From JAIBDK01 sp965261915 (GTDB lineage: Bacteria; Pseudomonadota; Gammaproteobacteria; Arenicellales; Poriferihabitantaceae): a stretch of 64,000 bases of DNA. The position numbers were made by a program, and so were the translations under genes. The notes below the pieces were generated by a model. The model was not told where the DNA came from. It saw nothing but the letters and a program-made list of their open reading frames with translations, and did not search any database. Below, in pieces: positions 35,447 through 43,808 of this stretch. Where the stretch lies: positions 2,728,001-2,792,000 of the forward strand of contig CBDHDW010000013.1 of assembly GCA_965261915.1 (NCBI GenBank), written 5' to 3'. Within the stretch, counting starts at the first letter, position 1, and each line of letters starts with the position of its first letter.

Positions 35447-38400
35447 TTACTTGTTTTTGTTTACAATTCCGTATTCTGCTTCGGCCGCGTGATGAGAGAG
35501 ATATCCCAACCTCAAATCCCGCTCGACTAATTTGGGATCACGTTCTGCAGGATCGCCATAGCCACCTCCCCCAGGAAACGCTAATCGCACACGCCCTCCA
35601 TCAGGAACATACTGCTTACCCTTGCCATTCATTGGCGTCCCATCTTCACGCTCGATAATGGTCGGTTTGCCGGGTTGCCCGCCTTGTCTGCCATTGGCTG
35701 GATGATCCACGCGATCGAACATAGCTGAAAAATCAAATTCGTGACCACTAACGGCGCCCACTTCCATAAACTGGCCGAGACCGCCTCGATGTTTTCCTGC
35801 ACCACCACTGTCTGGCCGGAGTTCCTTACGCCAGATAATAATGGGGCCTGTATGTTCTGTTGCTTCAATCGGCATCGTCATCACACCAGATGGAAATGCA
35901 GTGGCATTCATACCATCATGATTCGGTCTGGCTCCCGATCCACCGGAATTAAACGTAAGAATCTCCGCTCTTGTGGCGTGTTCAGGAGCAGGCTGATCGG
36001 TGCGGGGCCGCAGAGAAACCTGAAAATTACAGAGTGTGCCTGCTCCTTCGGCGGGGACAAAATTGGGAATTAATTTGTCCAACGCATCATAAACCGCATC
36101 GGGAATCATATGGCCAATTACGTGGCGCAACGCCACTGGAGCAGGATGCAATGCGTTTACAATCGTATTTTCAGGAGCGGTAATTTCAAAGGGTGCCAGG
36201 GATGCCGCATTATTCGGAATTTCTGGCGCAATCGCACACTTCAATGCGTAACAGGCATAGGCTTTGGTATACACCAGCGGCACATTGATGCCTTTCCTGT
36301 CGAGCCCTGATGTTCCCTCAAAATCACACAGGATTCGATCCTGACCAATATCCAATGAAACACACAATTCAACCGGCTGACTATATCCATCAATAATCAT
36401 GGCTCCACTAGCCTTTCCTTTTGTCAATGCGTTTATCCTTTCAAGCGTAGCGTTTCGAGAGTTTTCAAGTATAAATTTGGAAAGGTCATTCAGGTCACTC
36501 AATGAAAATTCGCCCATCATATCAATCAATCGTCTGTGACCAATTTCATTACATGTCGCCAATGCAAAAAAGTCCCCTACAACCTGATCCGGTTCCCGAA
36601 CATTGGACCGAATCATCTCCACTAATGTTGTATTGATCTCGCCTTTATCCGCAAATTTCATTATCGGAATATGCAGCCCTTCTTCATAAACAGAATTGGC
36701 GTCTGCGCCGAATCCCCTTCCGCCTATATCCACCACATGGGCAGTGCAGGCGAGAAAACCAAGGCGACTGCCTTTGTGAAAAGAAGGTGTGACGATTGTT
36801 ATATCGTGTAAATGACCGGTTCCCTCCCAAGGGTCATTGGTGACATAAACATCACCTTGACGCATGCTATCGTAACCAATTCTTCTAATGAAATGTCCGA
36901 CCGATTCAGCCATCGCATTTACATGCCCTGGCGTACCCGTAACAGCTTGAGCGAGCATGTCGCCTTTGGTATTGTAGATTCCGGCAGACAAGTCTCCAGC
37001 TTCTCTTACGGAAGTGGAAAATGCGGTGCGAATCAGAGCCTGCGCCTGTTCTTCGACAACAGAAATTAATCGGTTCCACATGACCTGATAGGCGACGTTA
37101 GAAGATTTTTTTCCCACCGTCTTTTCAGATCCCTGGCGAATCACATCAATGCATCCGTCACCTTGTGCAACAGCATAACGACTGGAAGGCAGGATGATCG
37201 TCGTTTCGTCTTCATAGATAGCAGCCGGTCCCGTTATTGATGAACCAGCAACCAGCTCAGATCGCGAGACAACCTTGGAATTCACGGTCTCACCTAAAGC
37301 CGCGTCGAATATTTCTCGTTTTACTTTTTCTTTAATCTCATTTTGAACGTCGATGGCTTGCACGGAACTGATTGATTCTGGAATTGTGGAGGCATTGACA
37401 GACCATACAGTGATATCAATATCCAGACCCTCAACGGTTCGTCCAAAGAGCGTGGAGTATTTTTCTTCGAATAGCCTTTGGAACGTCTCCACATCCGGAT
37501 TAGCGGCCTGTTCATCATCCAGCGTTACTGGAATTTCTTCACCCTGCCCACTGTAACGCATATATACCTTATATTCTGATTGGATCGCTGCATTCGTATC
37601 GCAAGAGCGAACAAAGGATGTTGCTTCAAATTCCAGTTCAGACAACAGTAATCGAATCGGGCCGGGATCAAATTGGGTCAACTTCATATATACGCTCCGA
37701 TTCGCTTCAAAGCTGAACGGCGCTCGAAGAAAACCGATAGCCGAACCAACACCGGCACCCGGTGGAATCAATAGGCGGTCAATTGCCAATTTTTCACATA
37801 AACGGCCTGCATGTAAAGGCGCAGCACCTCCAAATGCGATCATTGTGTATTCAGACAGATCTTCGCCGTTTTCAACAGCATGAACCCTTGCTGCATTTGC
37901 CATATTTTCATCTACAACTTCGGACAATCCGTACGCTGCAGTAAGCGCATCCATGTCCAGTTTTTCGCCAATATCGGACGCAAGCGCTTTTTCAGAGTCG
38001 CTACTTTCCAGCTTGATCGAACCGCCTGCAAAATGATCAGCATCCAGTTTCCCCAATACCAAATCAGCATCTGTTACGGCAGGCCTAACCCCGCCACGTC
38101 CATAACAGGCAGGTCCGGGTTCAGAGCCTGCAGATTCGGGACCCACACGAATTTGTTTCATCGAATCAACATACGCTAATGACCCGCCACCTGCCCCTAT
38201 CTCGACCATATCGATGACCGGAATTGAAATGGGCATCCCCGACCCTTTCTTAAAGCGATAGGTTCTGGCGACCTCGAACACACGGCTCGTTTTAGGTGCC
38301 TGATTTTTAATCAGACAAATTTTTGCTGTTGTTCCACCCATATCGAATGACAGAACTTTTTCAAGTCCATAACGAGAAGCAATGTGTGCCGCAAACACCG

Positions 38401-39205
38401 CCCCACCTGCGGGACCAGACTCAACCAGTCGTACCGGAAACTCAGCAGCACTCTCCAAAGAAATAATGCCGCCGCCAGAATGCATCATAAATACCGGACA
38501 ATCGACACCCGACTCTTTGAGGCGGTTCTCTAAGCGACCCAAATAGCTTTTCATCATCGGTTTAATATACGCGTTAGCCGAAACCGTATTGAAGCGCTCG
38601 TACTCTCTCATCTGGGGAGATACTTCGCTTGAAAGAGAAACCGAGACACCCGGTAGTTTTTCGGCCAATACGTCCCGTACCAACTGTTCATGTTCCGGGT
38701 TTAGGTAGGAGTGAATTAACCCAACTGCGATGCTTTCATATCCATCTGATGCGATGCTTTCTACTAATTCTTCAACCTCCTCCCTTTTAACAGGTATCAG
38801 AACCTCTCCCTGAGCGCTGATGCGTTCGTTAATACAATAACGCTGATTTCTAGGCAGAAGCGGATCCGGCAGCGTCAAGTTCAAATCATATTGCTCAAAC
38901 CTTGATTCGCTTCGCATTTCAATGACATCCCTAAATCCCTTCGTTGTGATTAGCGCTGTATTTGCTCCTCTTCTTTCGATCAGAGAATTTGTTGCCAGTG
39001 TTGTACCATGGATAATCTGATCGATTGATCCGGGTTGAATACCGGCAAGCTCACATACCTGGTGCAGCCCTTCCGTGATGGCGTCTTCAGGTGCACTGTG
39101 AGTGGTAAGAACTTTTGTTGAGTATTGGTCTTTATCAACTTCGAGAACCGCATCGGTGAATGTGCCACCAATATCTACCCCTAACCGAACTCTCGCTCTC
39201 TGCAT
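35447..39205 (-). CDS. Fused hydantoinase A/B, 5-oxoprolinase-type
   Basis: This 1252-residue cytoplasmic ATP-dependent amidohydrolase is made of a HyuA half followed by a HyuB half. The HyuA half starts GVDIGGTFTDAVL near residue 9, a phosphate-binding loop of the actin-like fold. It continues with IIHGTTLATNSLIERRG near 65 and SFDMGGTTAKICLI near 288. The HyuB half begins near 690 (VMWNRLISVVEEQAQALIRT) and holds TPGHVNAMAESVGHF, NDPWEGTGHLHDI and GGSGARPNHDGMNA. Fused proteins of this length open 5-oxoproline or hydantoin rings; substrate choice is not readable. Remnants of a LysR-like regulator lie upstream. Confidence 0.9.
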   Translation of the reverse strand: MQRARVRLGVDIGGTFTDAVLEVDKDQYSTKVLTTHSAPEDAITEGLHQVCELAGIQPGSIDQIIHGTTLATNSLIERRGANTALITTKGFRDVIEMRSESRFEQYDLNLTLPDPLLPRNQRYCINERISAQGEVLIPVKREEVEELVESIASDGYESIAVGLIHSYLNPEHEQLVRDVLAEKLPGVSVSLSSEVSPQMREYERFNTVSANAYIKPMMKSYLGRLENRLKESGVDCPVFMMHSGGGIISLESAAEFPVRLVESGPAGGAVFAAHIASRYGLEKVLSFDMGGTTAKICLIKNQAPKTSRVFEVARTYRFKKGSGMPISIPVIDMVEIGAGGGSLAYVDSMKQIRVGPESAGSEPGPACYGRGGVRPAVTDADLVLGKLDADHFAGGSIKLESSDSEKALASDIGEKLDMDALTAAYGLSEVVDENMANAARVHAVENGEDLSEYTMIAFGGAAPLHAGRLCEKLAIDRLLIPPGAGVGSAIGFLRAPFSFEANRSVYMKLTQFDPGPIRLLLSELEFEATSFVRSCDTNAAIQSEYKVYMRYSGQGEEIPVTLDDEQAANPDVETFQRLFEEKYSTLFGRTVEGLDIDITVWSVNASTIPESISSVQAIDVQNEIKEKVKREIFDAALGETVNSKVVSRSELVAGSSITGPAAIYEDETTIILPSSRYAVAQGDGCIDVIRQGSEKTVGKKSSNVAYQVMWNRLISVVEEQAQALIRTAFSTSVREAGDLSAGIYNTKGDMLAQAVTGTPGHVNAMAESVGHFIRRIGYDSMRQGDVYVTNDPWEGTGHLHDITIVTPSFHKGSRLGFLACTAHVVDIGGRGFGADANSVYEEGLHIPIMKFADKGEINTTLVEMIRSNVREPDQVVGDFFALATCNEIGHRRLIDMMGEFSLSDLNDLSKFILENSRNATLERINALTKGKASGAMIIDGYSQPVELCVSLDIGQDRILCDFEGTSGLDRKGINVPLVYTKAYACYALKCAIAPEIPNNAASLAPFEITAPENTIVNALHPAPVALRHVIGHMIPDAVYDALDKLIPNFVPAEGAGTLCNFQVSLRPRTDQPAPEHATRAEILTFNSGGSGARPNHDGMNATAFPSGVMTMPIEATEHTGPIIIWRKELRPDSGGAGKHRGGLGQFMEVGAVSGHEFDFSAMFDRVDHPANGRQGGQPGKPTIIEREDGTPMNGKGKQYVPDGGRVRLAFPGGGGYGDPAERDPKLVERDLRLGYLSHHAAEAEYGIVNKNK

Positions 39206-39384
39206 TTTTGCCGCCTGTCTGAATTCTAAAGAAAAAGTATATCAACGACATTATGATAAATACAAATTATTTATTATCTTACAGCTTGGCGTATACCTAC
39301 CTGGCGCGTCTGAATTTCCAAGAAGTTCCGGGAAATTGCTCCAGACATCTTTGCGGCAGTTTTCACTACCCGTTCTACCCTAGC

Positions 39385-39610
39385 TTCATCACATCGAGCA
39401 AAAAAAGTTAAGATCCCTCGGCTCCCAGGTGTAGTTAACTTTTACTAACTCCCCCTCACTCAGCATATTTTCCACCATAACCAATGGATCAACTGCCAAC
39501 TGTATGCTATGGGCCGACAGATTGCTTGAAAGGGCATATTGCGGCGATATTTCGATCCTGATCGAAGTATTAATCTGGCAATAAGTGGTTTCCTGAGTTA
39601 GCGTGCGAAG
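39385..39610 (-). pseudogene. Possible LysR-type regulator, C-terminal remnant
   Basis: On the minus strand a frame reads IRIEISPQYALSSNLSAHSI, then QLAVDPLVMVENMLSEGELV and YTWEPRDLNFF. This resembles the end of the LysR effector-binding domain, with its pattern of a late loop, a leucine-rich helix and GxLVxV. The frame breaks in a T-run near 39410. No DNA-binding N-terminus is present. It lies upstream of the hydantoinase gene, where a divergent or adjacent regulator would be expected. The assignment is weak. Confidence 0.35.
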
Positions 39611-39636
39611 AAATTCGCCAAATTATTTAAATTTCA

Positions 39637-39906
39637 ATGACAGGAACACCTAACCTTGCGGTGATCGGTCAACTGATTGGACATCCAACTCGAACGTTGA
39701 TGCTTGAGGTTCTTTGTGACGGTCAGGCCTGGACAGCAACCAGGCTTGCCAGAGCCGCCGATATCACGCCCCAAACTGCGAGCTCCCATTTAAGTAAGCT
39801 AGTTGAAGCTAAGTTGGTGGCGGTGGAATAAGTTGGTCGCAACCGATACTTTAGGCTGGCGGGAAATGATGTCGCCGATACGTTGGGGGCATTACCTGTA
39901 TTGGTA
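39637..39906 (+). pseudogene. ArsR-family winged-helix regulator, nonsense-mutated and truncated
   Basis: MTGTPNLAVIGQLIGHPTRT followed by MLEVLCDGQAWTATRLARAA and DITPQTASSHLSKLVEAKLV is a clear ArsR-type winged helix. A TAA at 39829-39831 replaces a codon, after which VGRNRYFRLAGNDVADTLGA continues in frame. The family normally extends another 100 residues. Here the frame runs into the repressor remnant that starts at 39937. ArsR proteins repress metal-, nitrosative- or sulfide-stress genes; nothing of that kind remains beside it. Confidence 0.8.
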
Positions 39907-39936
39907 GCCAAGGAGAAAAGCGGTATAATTACCGCA

Positions 39937-40867
39937 ATGAAATCGATTAAAAAAACAATTACCAGATCTGATTGCAGAGCGGAATATATCTGACAGGCAA
40001 CCATCTGTTTCCGCCACAGGCAGTACCGATACAGTGCGAAATTTAAGGCGCGGTGCTAATCCACGAGCGGACACGATAGAGTCAATCTGTAAAGTATTAG
40101 ACGCAGAATTAGTGATTTCATCGGGTGGTCAAAATCTGAAAATACTAACAATGAATCAGAAAATGAGCTGCAAAGTGATTGGGTCGAAGAGATTACCAGC
40201 GCATTAAATTTACCCAATGATGCCGCTCTGGACGACGTTCTCTCCGCCATTGAAACACTGTTGCTTTCCCAGCCTAACGATGCACGATGGGCGACCTTGG
40301 AGGCAGAAATAGCCGCCTTGCGTGCCGACATCAAACTGTTGAGCGCGCGTAAAGAGGATACCGATGCGGGCAATCAAATCGCCGAGTACCCCCGCCCGCT
40401 ACACCGTGTCTGCGGACGACCTGACGAATCAGGCGGCTTTGTCCGCCGAAGCACGGTCGGCGCGGCAGGTGGCGACCATTGAGTTTGAGGCGGCTGCAGG
40501 TGGCGGGGCATATAACCTGAACGAAGCTCCCGTCAAGGGACAAGTCTGGTTTCGGCGCGACTGGTTAGACCGCAAAGGCATTGATGCCACTCAGTGCAAT
40601 GTGATCAGCGTGCATGGCGAATCGATGGAGCCAACCCTACCAGACGGCTCTAAAATCCTAGTCGTACGGCACCGTTGCCGCCGTCGTGTTGGCGGCATAT
40701 TCGTCCTCAATACCGCAGACGGCTTAATCGTTAAGCGCTTGGGCAAGGATACCGCGGGGCATTGGCAATTGGTGAGCGATAACCCCGCCCCAGATTGGTC
40801 TGCACTACCTTGGCCAAACCATGCAGAAGTCATCGGTGAGGTGATGTGGGTGGCACGGAGTTTGTAG
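39937..40867 (+). pseudogene. Phage-type repressor with HTH and S24 peptidase domain, frameshifted
   Basis: Three frames are needed. The first gives LPDLIAERNISDRQPSVSAT then TVRNLRRGANPRADTIESIC, a Cro/CI-type helix-turn-helix. After a shift near 40122 the acidic linker DVLSAIETLLLSQPNDARWA is readable. A second shift near 40380 leads into the S24 peptidase domain (open 40364-40867). That domain has HGESMEPTLPDG (nucleophile serine) and GLIVKRLG (catalytic lysine). Such proteins repress prophage or island genes and cleave themselves upon RecA activation. The peptidase half alone is a complete frame and might be expressed. Confidence 0.78.
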
Positions 40868-41188
40868 TGAGTGAGTATAATTGGGTTGTTTGGGTGCTTA
40901 TGGTAGCGGGATTAGTTTGGTGGATATTTGTTGATTGGTGCAATAGGTGCCCACGCATAGCAATCCACTGCACAACCCATCAGCCCCCTAATTCGAGAGA
41001 TTCATATCCATCGACAAAGATGGTTAAAGTTTCTGCTACAAATATTGGATTAATACCCGTTTCAATATTTACCGTATTTAGCAAGTTCTCTCCTTAAGGA
41101 ATAAAGTGAATTGTTATATTGATATTTTTCGTGAAGTTAATGATAATCTCCGCATATATATCGCTATGAACTTAAAACTAAAATCGCT

Positions 41189-41854
41189 ATGATTCTATCA
41201 GACAAGGACATTCGCGATGCTGTGGCGACTGAGCATGGTGGTATCTGCATTGAGCCTTTTTCCGAGCAATTGGTACAACCTGCCTCTTATGATTTGCGTG
41301 TAGGGAACCAAGCCGCCACCACTTCAAACAAGAAGGTGACGGATTTAGTAAAGGAGGGGTTCGTCGAAATCAAGCCTGGCGATTTCGTTATTGTTATTAC
41401 TTACGAGAGACTTACCTTGAGTGCGCGACATGTTGGTCGCTTCGGGTTGACCAGTACCTATGCACGAAAAGGGTTAATCGCCACGGTTGGACCACAAATT
41501 GACCCGGGTTTTCGTGGGCGGCTGACGGTGGGACTGACCAACCTTTCAACAAAACCTATTGCCTTGCCATACAAGGATGTTTTTCTGACTGTTGAGCTTC
41601 ACAGCCTTGAGCAGGCGGTAGATACTCCGTATGCCGGTCCTTATCAGGAGCGAGACGAGTTGTCACCAGAAGACATTCGCATCGTGATGGAACGTGAGTA
41701 CATGTCTCAGACAGAGATGATGCGTACACTGGAGACATTAGTAGCGTCGGTGGATAGCTTGAAACAGAGTATCAGTTGGCGACTTCCATTGACTTTAGGA
41801 TCCATAGTTGCCATTGGCATAGCAGTTGGCTCTTTATTGGTCAAATTTTCGTAG
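41189..41854 (+). CDS. dCTP-deaminase-like protein with C-terminal membrane anchor
   Basis: The first 150 of 221 residues follow the Dcd/dUTPase fold: MILSDKDIRDAV at the start, PASYDLRVGN at 31-40, LTSTYARKG at 87-95 and IDPGFRGRLTV at 104-114. In E. coli Dcd the motifs SSLAR and IVLEFYN provide S111, R115 and the general base E138. Here these positions read S89-T90, R93 and G115 (VGLTN), so the catalytic glutamate is missing. A coiled segment (about 160-196) and one hydrophobic helix (199-218) follow, ending with VKFS. Canonical Dcd has neither. Plausible role: nucleotide sensor or membrane-tethered effector in defence, but this is inference. Confidence 0.72.
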   Translation: MILSDKDIRDAVATEHGGICIEPFSEQLVQPASYDLRVGNQAATTSNKKVTDLVKEGFVEIKPGDFVIVITYERLTLSARHVGRFGLTSTYARKGLIATVGPQIDPGFRGRLTVGLTNLSTKPIALPYKDVFLTVELHSLEQAVDTPYAGPYQERDELSPEDIRIVMEREYMSQTEMMRTLETLVASVDSLKQSISWRLPLTLGSIVAIGIAVGSLLVKFS

Positions 41855-42004
41855 GCTTCCGACACAACCTCCACAACGGCAACTTCGGTATCCGTTTTTG
41901 TTTTCCCACGCAAACTGGACTTCAACCTTGCCGTCTGGCAGTCGTTTTTCGCTACTATCAATCACACCACCACAAAACGGACGCTAAGGAATAGAAACCG
42001 CCCA

Positions 42005-43006
42005 CTATATGTCGAGACCGTTATCTGTGTCCGGTCCACGCTTCCACTCCTCTTTGCCCGGTTCTTTGTAGGTGCGGTCTCCGTTCGAGTGGTGGTAGTG
42101 CTTGGCGGATTTGAGTACCTTTTTTGTTGCTATAATCGCCCCTTGAAGGGAAATTGTTGCCCGCACAGAAAGGTGGTTGGCAAACGGACGCAAATCGCCC
42201 GCATCCGCTTCCTCAAGCACATCAATGTAAGCACCTTTTTCATCCGCCTTAATCACCGGAGGAAACTCTCCGCGCCGAATGTAGGCATACGCCATCAGCA
42301 AACGTGCAGTGCGTCCATTGCCGTCCTGAAACGGGTGAATTTGAATATAACGATGATGTAACCACGCCGCTTCGACTTCGGTGGCATAGTTTTGCTCATA
42401 TATCTTGGCGTACATGTCAAGCAATCTATCCAGCTCCGAACGCACATGTTCTGGCGGACAATACTCATACACCGAGCCATCATCTTGACGTGGGTTATTC
42501 GGTCGCAGCTTGTAGTCCCCTTTACGCAGTGGAATAGCAACACGCCCACCGTCCGGACCTCTGCCTGTTGCGGAGGCTTGATGCCGGGTGAGAATCTGAT
42601 GCCATTCCTTGAACGCCGTATGTGATAATGGGCGACGTTGCGCGACCGTATCAAACACCATTTCCAATGCGGTTTTCTGATCTTGCAGCAACCCTGTCAG
42701 GCTGTCATCCTCGACTTCAGGTGCTGACATGCTGTGCGGTAATCGGACACTTTCCAGCCCTTCGGTGATGAGTTGCTCGGTAATCCCTCTGGGAATCGCA
42801 TACAATCTCTCAACCTGTCCGTTCTCAATAGCAAACCGTCTTTGACGTTCCTCCGACCAGATATTCATGATTTTTTTGTCCAGCGTTGTGCTTTCAAGCT
42901 GTGGTCGCAGTTCCTTCCATTCGGACAAAATTCTTTGATATGTCGGGTCTTGCCATTTATCCGCGCCTGCCGGCATATCTTCGATAGGTGACCAACGTTT
43001 TCCCAT
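42005..43006 (-). CDS. Fic-domain protein (putative AMP-transferase)
   Basis: This 333-residue protein carries the Fic core with HPFQDGNGRTAR at residues 224-235, a full match to HxFx(D/E)GNGRxxR. Fic enzymes usually transfer AMP from ATP to hydroxyl side chains of target proteins. The N-terminal half (LSEWKELRPQLEST, GITEQLITEGLES) belongs to the larger stand-alone Fic type. I see no certain (S/T)xxxE(G/N) inhibitory helix or separate antitoxin. It is encoded opposite to its neighbours in the accessory island, ending about 150 bp from the Dcd-like gene. Confidence 0.88.
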   Translation of the reverse strand: MGKRWSPIEDMPAGADKWQDPTYQRILSEWKELRPQLESTTLDKKIMNIWSEERQRRFAIENGQVERLYAIPRGITEQLITEGLESVRLPHSMSAPEVEDDSLTGLLQDQKTALEMVFDTVAQRRPLSHTAFKEWHQILTRHQASATGRGPDGGRVAIPLRKGDYKLRPNNPRQDDGSVYEYCPPEHVRSELDRLLDMYAKIYEQNYATEVEAAWLHHRYIQIHPFQDGNGRTARLLMAYAYIRRGEFPPVIKADEKGAYIDVLEEADAGDLRPFANHLSVRATISLQGAIIATKKVLKSAKHYHHSNGDRTYKEPGKEEWKRGPDTDNGLDI

Positions 43007-43120
43007 TTTGGATTCTCTGAATTAGATTAGAATTAAGATTGATAACAAGGATATTACGCTATTTTGTGATGTTTTGGCAAAAACCACGCCCTCATTTGCG
43101 GTGTTTTGGACTATCTCATG

Positions 43121-43400
43121 TCAACCCTTGCTTGGGTATGACCAACTCAACCGAAAAATAACCACCATACTCCACCAATTGCCAGACCGGGTCCCGAACG
43201 GAATCCGTGCCGCGCGGCGATGGTAAGCCGAATTAGATAGCGCAACACCAATAGCCACAAGCGATGCAATGAGGACAATAGTCGATAACGACTGCCAGCC
43301 AAACCAAGCACCGAGCGCGGCTAATAACTTCTCATCACCATGACCGTCAGTTTTTGTGGTGCTTGTATAACCGATGCAGCGTTTCAGTTGCTGGCTTGTT
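43121..43400 (-). pseudogene. Type IV prepilin peptidase, C-terminal remnant
   Basis: The frame contains GHGDEKLLAALGAWFGWQSL followed by STIVLIASLVAIG and RRAARIPFG. This matches the last third of PilD (GxGDxKLLAALGAWxGW, then IPFGP). GxGD holds the second catalytic aspartate of the family. Upstream and downstream parts are missing and the frame decays after IPFG. It is a captured fragment, probably carried in by an earlier element. Confidence 0.7.
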
Positions 43401-43548
43401 AGGTTATGGTGTGTTGCATTACCATTTTTTAAGATCATCACTTTTGCTTACGTTTCAGTTGCTGACCCGAAAAATATGGAGTTATAACCGAATCTGGTGT
43501 TTGAGGGTATATTAAGACTCTTTTAACTGAACTGAAAAAGGAGGCATA

Positions 43549-43793
43549 ATGCAGAAATATAGCCATTTGACTGAACCCGAAAGATACCATATCCACCTTA
43601 TGAAAAAGCAGGAATATTCACTTACAACCATTGCCAAACAGATGGGCAGCGGTGCGGCGAGCTCACCGAGCCGTTGAAGCTTGATAGGGTTACTGAATAA
43701 CAGACCCAGAAAGTGTCTGGGATTTGACCCCTTTCGAGGTCTTTGCTGATATGATTGGCAAAGACTGTTTTTTAACCCCAGTGTTACACTTAT
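43549..43793 (+). pseudogene. IS30-family transposase, internally deleted remnant
   Basis: A ribosome-binding site (AAAGGAGG) precedes an ATG at 43549 giving MQKYSHLTEPERYHIHLMKK and then QEYSLTTIAKQMGS, the N-terminal HTH of IS30 transposases. After about 35 residues the sequence jumps to the IS30 C-terminus LLNNRPRKCLGF, and in another frame TPFEVFADMIG. Some 250 residues of DDE core are missing. The remnant ends only about 15 bp before the first gene of the Dnd-like operon, so its promoter may drive that operon. Confidence 0.8.
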
Positions 43794-43808
43794 GGGTTGA
43801 ATTATCCA

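Noticed and set aside
40846..41097. 83-codon frame with a hydrophobic segment after the S24 domain
   Set aside because: It overlaps the end of the repressor remnant, has no clear ribosome-binding site, and its second half has no recognisable pattern. The hydrophobic peptide alone is too weak to call.
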